From Verrucomicrobiaceae bacterium (GTDB taxonomy: Bacteria; Verrucomicrobiota; Verrucomicrobiia; Verrucomicrobiales; Verrucomicrobiaceae): a stretch of 64,000 nt of DNA. Below, piece by piece: positions 9,519 to 17,985 of the stretch. The stretch is taken from assembly GCA_016713035.1 (NCBI GenBank), contig JADJPW010000007.1, forward strand, positions 248,001-312,000, written 5' to 3'. Under the pieces are notes generated by a model. The model did not search any database. It was not told the origin of the DNA and worked only from the letters and a program-made list of their open reading frames with translations. How positions within the stretch are numbered: position 1 is the stretch's first letter; each line of letters begins with the position of its first letter. The translations under genes were made by a program, and so were the position numbers.

Positions 9519-10775
9519 TCAAGCAAACCGCCCCGTGCTGCTGCCGAACGAATCGGTCTCCACGCCCATCTTCTGGGCGATATCGACGAACAGGTTGCAC
9601 AACGGCACCTTGTTGATGCCTTCGCGGGGCACCTCGCGGAATTCGCCGTGCCTGTAGCCGCCACCAGCGAGGAGGATGGGCAGGTCGGAGTTCTTGTGAG
9701 AGTTGCCATCGCCCATGCCGCTGCCGAAAAGCACGGTCGTGGAGTCTAGCAGCGTGCGCTCGCCGTCGTTCATCTTGGCCAGGCGGGCCACGAACTTGCC
9801 GAAGTGCTCGATCTGATACGTCTCCAGCTTGATGAGGTCGGCGATGGCTTCGGCGTCGTTGCCGTGATGGGAGAGGCCGTGCCAGTCCTTCTTGATGCCG
9901 AGGTGCTGCGGCATGAAATCGCCGCCGATCTCCAGCGTTGCAATGCGGGTGCTGTCCGTCTGCAAAGCGAGAGCGATCATCTCATAGAGCAGTGGCATGT
10001 CCTCGACGGCGTTGCGGTTGGCGGGCTTGTCGAAGGGCGCTTTGGGCTTCGGCTGATGCGTCCACTTTTGGCGCAGTTCGAGGCGCTTCTCCACATCCCG
10101 CACGGAGGTCAGATACTCGTCGAGCTTGTCTTTATCCTCCTTGTTCACCTGCTTGGAGAGGCGGTTTGCTTCCTCCAGCACGGAATCGAGGATGGAGGCC
10201 TCCACCTGGTTTTCTTGTGCACGGCGTGCCTGACGCTCTTTGGAGTCGGTGACGAAGATTTTCTCGAAAAGCTCCGCCGGATTCGTCACCGGCGGCACAC
10301 GCACGCCCGACTTCGTCCATGAAATCTGGCAGCCGCCATGGATGCCGCCTTCCGAGCCGACCGTGAGTGCGGGAAACCGTGTCTGAAAGCCGATTTCGTC
10401 CGCGAGGTATTGATCGATGGTCACATTGCCCTCGGGCCGGTTTTGCGCCTCGGAGTGCAGCACGCCGGAAAGGAAGGAATGCACCGCGAAATGGCCGCCC
10501 TTCACGCCGTGGTCGAGCCCGCGAAAGACCGTCATGTGATCGCGAATCTCCGCCAGAGGCCCCAGCAGCGTCGTCTTCTCGTAATTGCGGCCCTGCGTGG
10601 TCGGAAACAGGCTTTTCGTCTGGTAGCCGAGCAGGTTGCCGATGGCGACAAAGCGCCGCGCACCCATGCCTGCGCCTTTGGCGGCCTTAACCGCTCCTTT
10701 GGCCTGGAGCGATGACATGCCCGGTAGCGCCAGTGTGGCACCGAGGGAGCTGAGGAGGAAATGACGACGATTCAT
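9519..10775 (-). CDS. Secreted DUF1552 protein
   Basis: The 418-residue product starts with a Tat-like leader (MNRRHFLLSSLGATLALPG) and continues with DUF1552 features such as FVAIGNLLGYQ, VFRGLDHGVKGGH and LFGSGMGDGNSHKNSDLP. DUF1552 belongs to the alkaline phosphatase/sulfatase-like superfamily group found in planctomycetes and verrucomicrobia, usually beside DUF1592/DUF1588 cytochrome-domain proteins. No such partner is adjacent here. Function is unknown. A run of nine C residues (on the coding strand) lies 11 bases before the ATG at 10787-10795, and I see no clear Shine-Dalgarno sequence. Confidence 0.85.
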   Translation of the reverse strand: MNRRHFLLSSLGATLALPGMSSLQAKGAVKAAKGAGMGARRFVAIGNLLGYQTKSLFPTTQGRNYEKTTLLGPLAEIRDHMTVFRGLDHGVKGGHFAVHSFLSGVLHSEAQNRPEGNVTIDQYLADEIGFQTRFPALTVGSEGGIHGGCQISWTKSGVRVPPVTNPAELFEKIFVTDSKERQARRAQENQVEASILDSVLEEANRLSKQVNKEDKDKLDEYLTSVRDVEKRLELRQKWTHQPKPKAPFDKPANRNAVEDMPLLYEMIALALQTDSTRIATLEIGGDFMPQHLGIKKDWHGLSHHGNDAEAIADLIKLETYQIEHFGKFVARLAKMNDGERTLLDSTTVLFGSGMGDGNSHKNSDLPILLAGGGYRHGEFREVPREGINKVPLCNLFVDIAQKMGVETDSFGSSTGRFA

Positions 10776-10889
10776 GAAGGGTGTTTGGGGGGGGGCGATG
10801 AAACGATCTGGAGGCCCATTTTGTTGCAGCAGATGGCGGGCCTACTATGCCCCGCTTTGCTCTGCTCGAAAATCGGCAAAAGGCTCTCT

Positions 10890-11675
10890 CTATCTAGTTT
10901 GCAGCGGCTGGAGCTCGATCTTGCGAAACCACACCGGCTGGCCCTCGGCTTGTAGCGCGATGTGGCCGTAGCTGAGCTTCACATCGCCACCAGCGGCGGT
11001 GATGTCGCTCGCGGGTGCGATGGTGCAGGACGGATCGAGCACCGGATGCTCGTAGCGCAGGACCTCGACTCCGTTGATGCGGTGGATGATCATGTCATGG
11101 CCGCGCACCTCCATTTCCGCCTGCACCCATTCCTCCGCCGGAAAGGTGGGCGAGCTCGATTTGGCGATGTGTTTCGTGAAAAGCTGCCCCTCCATCTCCA
11201 CATGCGTGCCCGGCGTGCACAGATTGCCCGTGGGTCGCGGCCCCTTGCCTTCATCGGCGAGGAACTGCATCTCCAGGCTGGATGGGAATCCCTGATCGAA
11301 GCGCATGCTCTGCGGCGGCTGCGCGTGCAGCATCACGCCGCTGTTGAGGTTCACATACTTCGGCGCATCCGCCATCATCGTGCCCGTGAAGCGATACTCC
11401 ATGCGCAGGATGTAGTGCGAGTAGGGCAGATTGGTGAAAAGGTGTCCATACTGCTGGTCAAACTTCTCGTAGCCATCGTAGCTCACCTTCAGGATGCCAT
11501 CCTCGACGCGAAACGTGTTCGCAAAATTCTCCCCCAGCGGCCGCTTCGCGATCTTGATCGTCCACCCGGTCAAATCCTTGCCATTGAAGAGCGGAATCCA
11601 CTTCGGTTCCTCGGCGTGGCTGGAGATGCCGTTGCAAAGAATGAAGAGGGAAAGAAAGCAGAGGATGAGACGCAT
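10890..11675 (-). CDS. Secreted DUF1080 (3-keto-disaccharide hydrolase-like) protein
   Basis: The 261-residue product has a signal peptide (MRLILCFLSLFILCNGISSHA) and begins its mature part with WIPLFNGKDLTGWT, the signature of DUF1080, a concanavalin-like jelly-roll domain annotated as 3-keto-disaccharide hydrolase. Further family features are GILKVSYDGYEKFDQQYGHLF, NSGVMLHAQPP and LEMQFLADEGKG. These proteins are probably extracytoplasmic glycan-active enzymes or binders; the substrate is unknown. It is divergent from the DUF3142 gene across 117 bases and stands alone on its strand. Confidence 0.85.
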   Translation of the reverse strand: MRLILCFLSLFILCNGISSHAEEPKWIPLFNGKDLTGWTIKIAKRPLGENFANTFRVEDGILKVSYDGYEKFDQQYGHLFTNLPYSHYILRMEYRFTGTMMADAPKYVNLNSGVMLHAQPPQSMRFDQGFPSSLEMQFLADEGKGPRPTGNLCTPGTHVEMEGQLFTKHIAKSSSPTFPAEEWVQAEMEVRGHDMIIHRINGVEVLRYEHPVLDPSCTIAPASDITAAGGDVKLSYGHIALQAEGQPVWFRKIELQPLQTR

Positions 11676-11792
11676 GGTGCATCATCCTGACTCTGCCGAG
11701 AGCCGATTCCAAGCCGAAGATGCCGAGCAACCGGACCAAAATGGACCGTGCAAAAGGCAAGCGCCGGACAAGGTATCCCTGCCGACGCCGCC

Positions 11793-13055
11793 ATGACTCT
11801 CCTTTCCTCGCTCACTCGCATCCTGCTGCTGGCCTGCGCAGTCATGTGCTCCTGCCGGAAAGAGGCAAGCCGTGAAATGCCGCATCGCGCCTACGTGTGG
11901 CAGCGGCAGTGGACTCCTGCTGTCAGCGCAGCAGCACTAAAGGCTGACCGTTCACCTCTGCGTGGTCTGGCGCTCTTCGGTGCTGAGATCGTGTGGGACA
12001 AAAAAGACGCATCCATCACTCCCAGGGTTGTCTTTGGCTCCCCGGACTGGCAGGGCGTCCGAGCGCTGCGAAAGCCCGTCGCCATCGTCATGCGCATCGC
12101 GAATCATGCCGCGCCGTTTGAGGAGGGAGATGAGAAAACGGCCTTCATCGCGGCGCAGGCCGCCGAACTGCTGCGCCGTGTGCGAGGTGAAGGCGTGAGC
12201 TGCGCGGAGTTCCAGTTGGACTTCGATTGTGCGCAGAAAAAGCTCGCTGGATATGCCCACTGGCTCCGTGCGGTGCGTCGGGCGATCGCCCCGACACGTC
12301 TCGTCATCACCACGCTGCCAAGCTGGCTCGCGGAGACGGCTTTTCCGACGTTGCTGACGCATGTGGATGCCTACGTCCTTCAGTTGCACTCTTTCACGCC
12401 CTCCCGCGTCACCATCCGCTCACTCCTCTGCGAGCCGGACCGGGCCAGAAAATGGGTGCAGCAGGCCACGAAGCTCCAACATCCCTTTGAAATCGCGCTT
12501 TCTACCTACTCCGCCCTCGCTGGTTATGACCCGGAGGGCCAGCTTCTCGGTCTGGCGCTGGATGCCACGCAACCGCGTTGGCCTGCTGGCACACAGGTCA
12601 TGCGGCTGGACTCGGACGCTCCTGCACTGGCCGCGCTGGTGCAGGAGTGGACCGCAGCGCCACCGCAGAACTGCACGGGCATCATTTGGTACCGCCTGCC
12701 CGTGGAGACGGATCAGCGAAACTGGCACTGGACCACACTGGCCGCCATTTTGGACCAGCGCATGCCACAGAGCCGTTTGGAGGCCAAAATCACCTCCACA
12801 CAGCCCTACGACCTCTCCTTGGAAAACACCGGTGAAGTGGACGAAGACCTCCACGGCACACTCACCGTGAACTGGGCCAACTCCGCCCCTCCTGCCGCCA
12901 TCGAGGCACTGCCAGGCTGGCAGATGCGTCAAGAAGCCGGGCGTGCCATTTTTTCGCCACCAGCTCACATACGGCTCGCGCCAGGTGGCAGAGTCGCGGT
13001 AGGATGGCTGCGCTTTCAGGAAAGCACTCCCCTCCATGTCGAAGTCACTCGTTAG
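11793..13055 (+). CDS. DUF3142 lipoprotein
   Basis: The 420-residue product has a short lipoprotein-type signal (LLLACAVMCSC), which is why the ATG at 11793 is preferred over one 45 bases upstream. The body matches DUF3142: HRAYVWQRQWTPAVSAA, a (beta/alpha)-barrel-like run including EFQLDFDCAQKKLAGYAHWL near residue 150, and ITTLPSWL. DUF3142 proteins resemble glycoside hydrolase barrels, but no activity is known to me. The last 20 bases overlap the next gene, whose product is a large secreted protein; this pairing suggests a joint envelope role. Confidence 0.75.
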   Translation: MTLLSSLTRILLLACAVMCSCRKEASREMPHRAYVWQRQWTPAVSAAALKADRSPLRGLALFGAEIVWDKKDASITPRVVFGSPDWQGVRALRKPVAIVMRIANHAAPFEEGDEKTAFIAAQAAELLRRVRGEGVSCAEFQLDFDCAQKKLAGYAHWLRAVRRAIAPTRLVITTLPSWLAETAFPTLLTHVDAYVLQLHSFTPSRVTIRSLLCEPDRARKWVQQATKLQHPFEIALSTYSALAGYDPEGQLLGLALDATQPRWPAGTQVMRLDSDAPALAALVQEWTAAPPQNCTGIIWYRLPVETDQRNWHWTTLAAILDQRMPQSRLEAKITSTQPYDLSLENTGEVDEDLHGTLTVNWANSAPPAAIEALPGWQMRQEAGRAIFSPPAHIRLAPGGRVAVGWLRFQESTPLHVEVTR

Positions 13056-15177
13056 CCTGAGTTTGTTCGTCGTTTCATTCGGAATGGCCGCCCCATGCCT
13101 TCATGGCAGCGGTGGATATGGTCCGTTTTATTGGTTGGGTGATGGCGGCATCGCTTCGGATCACTCGCCGGAGTTTTATTGGGCCATTGAAACCAAACGC
13201 ATCGCACGCGACTTCCTCCCCGCAGAAAAACGTTTCGGTTATGATGAAAAAGCAGCTCAAGAATCCCCTGAGCCTGAGTTGCCCATCAAAACCTGGGCAG
13301 CGCAAAGCGAAGAGGCCAACACGACCGAGTTTGCCGACGCTCTGAAATCTGGCCGCATCCAATCCGCTGACCAGAAAGGCTCCATCACTCTCCACAACGA
13401 AGCTCGTCTCTATCTGGCGGACAAAGAGCCCAAGGTCACACTCGAAGATCATGAGTTCACCGATTACCAGCGGGGAGCCTACCATTTCAGCCGCGGCAAA
13501 GACGGCTACGCCGACGCCAAAGCCGCCTGGGAGCATCTGCTGGCACGACCAAAGGAGCAACGGCACTACCGCAGCACGTGGGCAGCCTTCATGCTGGGCA
13601 AACTCGCCATCTACGAAAAACAAGGCGATGGCGCGAAGTGGTTTCAAATGACCCGCGCACTGGCCAGAGAAGGTTTTGCCGACTCCATCGGCCTAGCAGC
13701 CGACAGCTATGGCTGGGAGGCGAAGTGGGAACTCGACCATCAAAACTACGAAACCGCTGCCAGACTCTACCTCACGCAGTTGGCGCTCGGAGATGACTCG
13801 GCCATCTCCTCGCTCAAGCATGTCTTTCCATTCCCGGTCCAAGGCCAGCCTGAGACCGAAACATTCAGCCGTATGGCCAAGGATGAAGTGCTGCGGAGGC
13901 TCAAGACCGCAAACATGCTTTGCGCAAACACCACGAGCGACATGTATGACTATGCAAGTATCCGCAGTGACACTGCCGGAGGCTTTGCTGCATGGCTCAA
14001 GATACTCCAAGAAGTCGGTGTCCAACAAGACCCCGACGCCGAGCGCATCGCATGGTGTGCTTATTGCGCCGGAGAATACACTGCAGCGAAGAACTGGCTC
14101 CAATTAGCCGCCCCTGACAAGGCTATAACACTCTGGCTGAAAGCCAAAATTCAACGTCGCGACGGCGAAACCAAGGCCGCGACTCTCACGATGGCCAGAG
14201 CCGCTAAATCCATCGTGCAGGAGTTTGAAATCATCGCTCCGTGGACAAAAGGTTATGAGCGTGAGTACTCCCAACCCATGCCGTTTTGTTTCGGTGGCGA
14301 TTTTGCCGGGCTGCATTTGAGCCGTGGTGACTTCATGCAGGCATTCGAAGTCTTTCGTGAGTTTGGATTGTTCCATGACTGCCATTTCATGGCAGAGCGT
14401 GTATTCACGCTGCAAGAACTCATCGCCTACGTGGATAAGCTACCTCCCGTCGATCCAGCTCAGATCACCAGCCAAACTGAGCTAGATGTGTATGGCTTCT
14501 ACTATCCGCACGAGACACTGGCTCTTCGTCACATCCTGGCCCGCCGTCTGGTCAGGGCCAATCGAGCACCAGAGGCTTTGAAATACTTCCCAGCGGAGCA
14601 ACAAAAGGCTCTTCAGCGCTACATCGATGCCAAATCAAAGGCCGAGAACACCAAAACGCCACGGCTGGAGCGGGCACGTGCCTACTTTGATGCTGCCTGC
14701 ATCATCAAAACGCAGCCAGAACTCACTTACCCCGAAATCGAAGGCCCGAACAGCATTGCCACCCAACGCATGACGGGGCGCTACATCCTTTATTCTTATG
14801 ATGACGGCGTCACGAAGCAAAACCCCAAGCCCATCGTTATTCCATCAACCAGTGCGGAACGTGAGCGCATCGCCAACTCAAGATACAACCCGGATCGCAG
14901 GCGCTATCACCGCTTTCTTGCCGCCGAACTCGCTGGAAAAGCCGCAGCCCTGCTTCCCAACGACAGCGAAGAGCTCGCCGACGTGCTCAATTGCGCCGGA
15001 AACTGGATTCGTGGCGACGATAAAGGCGACGACAAAGCTGCCGACAAGTATTTGCAACTCCTGGAGCGCCGCGCCCCGAACACGATCATCGGCAAAGAAG
15101 CTCAAAAACTGCACTGGTTCGTCCGCCAACAAGGCCCATGGAGCCTTGAAAACGGAATCGAGCCCGGACCGGGCTAA
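13036..15177 (+). CDS. Secreted 713-aa protein, partner of DUF3142
   Basis: I do not recognise a named family. The protein has a signal peptide (SLSLFVVSFGMAAPCLHG), then a glycine/tyrosine-rich mature start (GSGGYGPFYWLGDGG), and a long, mostly helical body with alanine, leucine and tyrosine spaced as in TPR/Sel1-type solenoids (for example DAKAAWEHLLARPKEQRHY and LQLLERRAPNTIIGKEAQKL). Its start lies 20 bases inside the DUF3142 gene, so the two are translationally coupled. Two GC-rich hairpins follow the stop. A scaffold or binding role outside the cytoplasm is inference. Confidence 0.65.
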   Translation: MSKSLVSLSLFVVSFGMAAPCLHGSGGYGPFYWLGDGGIASDHSPEFYWAIETKRIARDFLPAEKRFGYDEKAAQESPEPELPIKTWAAQSEEANTTEFADALKSGRIQSADQKGSITLHNEARLYLADKEPKVTLEDHEFTDYQRGAYHFSRGKDGYADAKAAWEHLLARPKEQRHYRSTWAAFMLGKLAIYEKQGDGAKWFQMTRALAREGFADSIGLAADSYGWEAKWELDHQNYETAARLYLTQLALGDDSAISSLKHVFPFPVQGQPETETFSRMAKDEVLRRLKTANMLCANTTSDMYDYASIRSDTAGGFAAWLKILQEVGVQQDPDAERIAWCAYCAGEYTAAKNWLQLAAPDKAITLWLKAKIQRRDGETKAATLTMARAAKSIVQEFEIIAPWTKGYEREYSQPMPFCFGGDFAGLHLSRGDFMQAFEVFREFGLFHDCHFMAERVFTLQELIAYVDKLPPVDPAQITSQTELDVYGFYYPHETLALRHILARRLVRANRAPEALKYFPAEQQKALQRYIDAKSKAENTKTPRLERARAYFDAACIIKTQPELTYPEIEGPNSIATQRMTGRYILYSYDDGVTKQNPKPIVIPSTSAERERIANSRYNPDRRRYHRFLAAELAGKAAALLPNDSEELADVLNCAGNWIRGDDKGDDKAADKYLQLLERRAPNTIIGKEAQKLHWFVRQQGPWSLENGIEPGPG

Positions 15178-15185
15178 TGGGTATT

Positions 15186-15223
15186 GGGGCCATTCCTGGC
15201 CCCTTTCGGGGCAAGAATGCCCC
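15186..15223 (+). terminator. Tandem GC hairpins after the DUF3142 pair
   Basis: Two hairpins follow nine bases after the 713-aa gene: GGGGCC and GGCCCC around a six-base loop (15186-15203), then GGGGCA and TGCCCC around AGAA (15208-15223). There is no T-run, so this may be a Rho-assisted stop or an mRNA 3'-end protector rather than a classic intrinsic terminator. Confidence 0.45.
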
Positions 15224-15391
15224 GAATACAGGACCATGCCTCCCGAAGAGCCGTGCAAACATTTTGGCATGCAGCCTCGCTGCTACGCAGCCTGAAAAGG
15301 TGACGGATCTCGCCGACGAATGGCAAAAAGAAGATGGTGCCGTGAGCGGGGCTTTCTGTCAGCATGCCGCCTGAACAACTCACTCACCACC

Positions 15392-16582
15392 ATGAGCCCC
15401 ATCTCCCGCAGGCAGGCCGTGAAACTCGGCATCGGATCGCTCGCCGCGATGCAGACCTCCATCCACGCCGAAGAACCCGCGCAGATCAAACCGCGCCCGT
15501 TTCTCACCGCCGCCGATGATTTCGAAGATGTCTCCCGCGGCACGCCAAAGCCGCACTCACTCACCGGCGAGGCTTTGATCCGAGCAAAGCTCTCCCCGGA
15601 GTCGTGGAAGCTCGAAATCAGCGTGGATGAAACCACGAACGAAGTCGTCACGCAGAAGGCGCAGATCGAACGCGCCGTCACACTCGACTACGCACAGCTC
15701 CTGGAGCTCGGGAAAAAGCATCGCGTCTTGTTTTTGAAGGCCATGCAGTGCCTGAACATCGCCACGCCGCTCGGCCAGGGTCTGTGGGAGGGCGTGCCGC
15801 TGCGTGATGTGCTGCGGCTCTGCGGCGCGATGTCGAATGTGCGCCGCGTGTACTTCTGGGGCTTTCACAATGACGACCCGAAGCAGCGCTTCCAGTCCTC
15901 ACTCAGCTACACGCAGGTCATGGAGACACCGCCGGGCGAGCTGCCCGTGTTTATCGCCTACAAACTCAACGGCGAACCCATCAACCTCGAACGCGGCGGC
16001 CCCGTGCGCATGGTCGTGCCATGGGCGCACGGCTTCAAATCGATCAAATGGCTCCAGCACATCCGCCTTACGAATGATCACCGGGCGAACGACACCTACG
16101 CGGAGAAAAACAACGATCCCGAGTCGCACCTCAAAACTGCCGCGTATCTCGATGACGTCGTCGTGAGCGGCAAAACGGCCCATGTCGGCGGTTGGGCCAT
16201 CAGCGGCCTCTCCGGCCTCTCACACGTCGAGACGTGGCTGCGGCCTGCGGGAGCCGATTTGGCTGAAAACTCGCCCGAATGGCAAAAGGCCGTCTGGGAG
16301 CCCGCGCAGCTCGATGCGCCGCCGGATTGGAAAAGCGTGCTTCCCGCCGGCGTGAAGCCGCAGGACATCCTCGGCTTCGACAAAAAGACCGGAAAGCCTC
16401 TCTCCTGGCCTCTGCGCTACAGCATGGTCGGCTTCAGCACCGCGCTGCGTGATTTGAAGCCCGGCAAATACGAAGTCCGCGCCCGCACCGTCGATTTGAA
16501 CGGCTTCGCCCAGCCAGAGCCCCGCAGCATCCAAAAGAGCGGCAAAAACGGCATCCAGGTTCGCACGTTCACCATCCCATGA
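15392..16582 (+). CDS. Sulfite-oxidase-family molybdopterin oxidoreductase
   Basis: The 396-residue product has a Tat-type leader (SRRQAVKLGIGSLAAM), as expected for a periplasmic enzyme that folds around molybdopterin in the cytoplasm. The start at 15392 puts this leader first. The SUOX-type cofactor domain includes LFLKAMQCLNIATPLG, whose cysteine (about residue 120) is the likely Mo ligand, followed by WEGVPLRDVLRLCG and GGPVRMVVPWAHGFKSIKW. A Mo-co dimerisation-like domain follows (about 265-390: VGGWAISGLSGLSHVETWLR). No heme domain is present. The family oxidises sulfite or reduces sulfoxides; the substrate here is open. The stop overlaps the sulfatase start (ATGA). Confidence 0.82.
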   Translation: MSPISRRQAVKLGIGSLAAMQTSIHAEEPAQIKPRPFLTAADDFEDVSRGTPKPHSLTGEALIRAKLSPESWKLEISVDETTNEVVTQKAQIERAVTLDYAQLLELGKKHRVLFLKAMQCLNIATPLGQGLWEGVPLRDVLRLCGAMSNVRRVYFWGFHNDDPKQRFQSSLSYTQVMETPPGELPVFIAYKLNGEPINLERGGPVRMVVPWAHGFKSIKWLQHIRLTNDHRANDTYAEKNNDPESHLKTAAYLDDVVVSGKTAHVGGWAISGLSGLSHVETWLRPAGADLAENSPEWQKAVWEPAQLDAPPDWKSVLPAGVKPQDILGFDKKTGKPLSWPLRYSMVGFSTALRDLKPGKYEVRARTVDLNGFAQPEPRSIQKSGKNGIQVRTFTIP

Positions 16583-17985
16583 AGCTCCTCTGCATCTTTT
16601 TTGTTCTCACGCTCTGCACTCCGCTCTTCGCGGCGCAGCCGAACATCCTCCTCATCCTCGCGGATGACTGCACATTCAGCGATCTCGCCATCTACGGCGG
16701 TCAAAATGCGAAGACGCCGAATATCGACCGCCTCGCCGCACAGGGGCTCGTTTTTGACAAGGCTTACGTCACCGCTGCGATGTGTCAGCCCTGCCGCGCG
16801 GAGCTCTACACCGGCCAGCAGCCGATGCGGAATGGCTGTGCGTGGAATCACAGCGCCTGCCGGCCTGAGACGAAAAGTCTGCCACACCATCTCACACCAG
16901 CGGGTTATCGGACCGGCATCGCGGGCAAGGTGCATGTGACGCCGAGGCCATGTTTTCCTTTTGAAGACGTGCCCGGATTCGATGCCAATGCGGTGCGTGA
17001 TCCCACGCATCCGCATGACCTCGCAGGCGTGAAGAGCTTCATCACACGCGACAAAGCGCAGCCCTTCTGCCTCGTCGTCGCTTTGACCGAGCCGCATGTG
17101 CCGTGGGTGATGGGCGATGCGTCAAAGTATCCGCCGCAGAAGCTCAAACTGCCGCCGAACATCGCCGACACTCCGAAGACGCGAGAGGATTTCTCCAAGT
17201 ACCTCGCCGAGATCACTTACATGGACGGACAGGTCGGTGAGATCCTCGCGGCGCTGGATGAAAGCGGCGCAGCGCAAGACACGCTCGTGCTTTTCACCAG
17301 TGAGCAGGGATCGCAGTTCCCCGGCAATAAATGGACCTGCTGGGACACCGGGCTGCACACCACGCTCATCGCCCGCTGGCCTGGAAAAGTCGCCGCTGGC
17401 AGCCGCTCCAGCGCTCTGGTGCAATACGCTGATGTCACCCCGACGCTGCTCGATGTCATCGGTGTGAAAAGTACGCACACCTTTGACGGCAGCAGCTTCG
17501 CCGCTGTGCTACGCGGAGAAAAGGCCACGCATCGCGACTACGCCTACGCCGCGCATAACAACATCCCCGAAGGCCCCGCGTATCCCATCCGCAGCATCAC
17601 CGACGGTGAGTGGCGCTACATCCGCAATCTCACGCCGGATGAAATCTTCATCGAAAAGCATCTCATGGGCCTGCTCGGTGGGGCTACGGTGCATAATCCT
17701 TATTGGTCGAGCTGGATGGCCACCGCGCTCGACAATCCGCACACCTACACCCTCGTGAAGCGCTACATGCACCGCCCTGCGGAGCAGCTCTACCACACTG
17801 CGGATGATCCAGCAGAGATGACCAATCTCGCCGCGAAACCCGAGTGCACCGCCATCAAGACCAAACTCAGTGCCGCACTCGATCAGTGGCTGACCGCCCA
17901 AGGCGACCCCGGCATCCCGCAGGACACGCACGAGGCACACAAAGCTGGTAAACAAGGCAAGCACCTCCATTTCCCAAAACCATGA
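16579..17985 (+). CDS. Secreted sulfatase
   Basis: The 468-residue protein has a signal peptide ending LFAA and then NILLILADD, the N-terminal metal-binding strand of type I sulfatases. The formylglycine site is C69 in MCQPCRAELYTG: the family motif CxPxR holds, with cysteine in the fourth position where serine is commonest. Later blocks include HVTPRPCFPF, TEPHVPW and LVLFTSEQGSQFPGNKW. It should hydrolyse sulfate esters of glycans or small molecules in the periplasm or outside the cell. Maturation needs a formylglycine-generating enzyme, which I do not see here. It overlaps both neighbours by four bases, forming a coupled triad. Confidence 0.9.
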   Translation: MKLLCIFFVLTLCTPLFAAQPNILLILADDCTFSDLAIYGGQNAKTPNIDRLAAQGLVFDKAYVTAAMCQPCRAELYTGQQPMRNGCAWNHSACRPETKSLPHHLTPAGYRTGIAGKVHVTPRPCFPFEDVPGFDANAVRDPTHPHDLAGVKSFITRDKAQPFCLVVALTEPHVPWVMGDASKYPPQKLKLPPNIADTPKTREDFSKYLAEITYMDGQVGEILAALDESGAAQDTLVLFTSEQGSQFPGNKWTCWDTGLHTTLIARWPGKVAAGSRSSALVQYADVTPTLLDVIGVKSTHTFDGSSFAAVLRGEKATHRDYAYAAHNNIPEGPAYPIRSITDGEWRYIRNLTPDEIFIEKHLMGLLGGATVHNPYWSSWMATALDNPHTYTLVKRYMHRPAEQLYHTADDPAEMTNLAAKPECTAIKTKLSAALDQWLTAQGDPGIPQDTHEAHKAGKQGKHLHFPKP

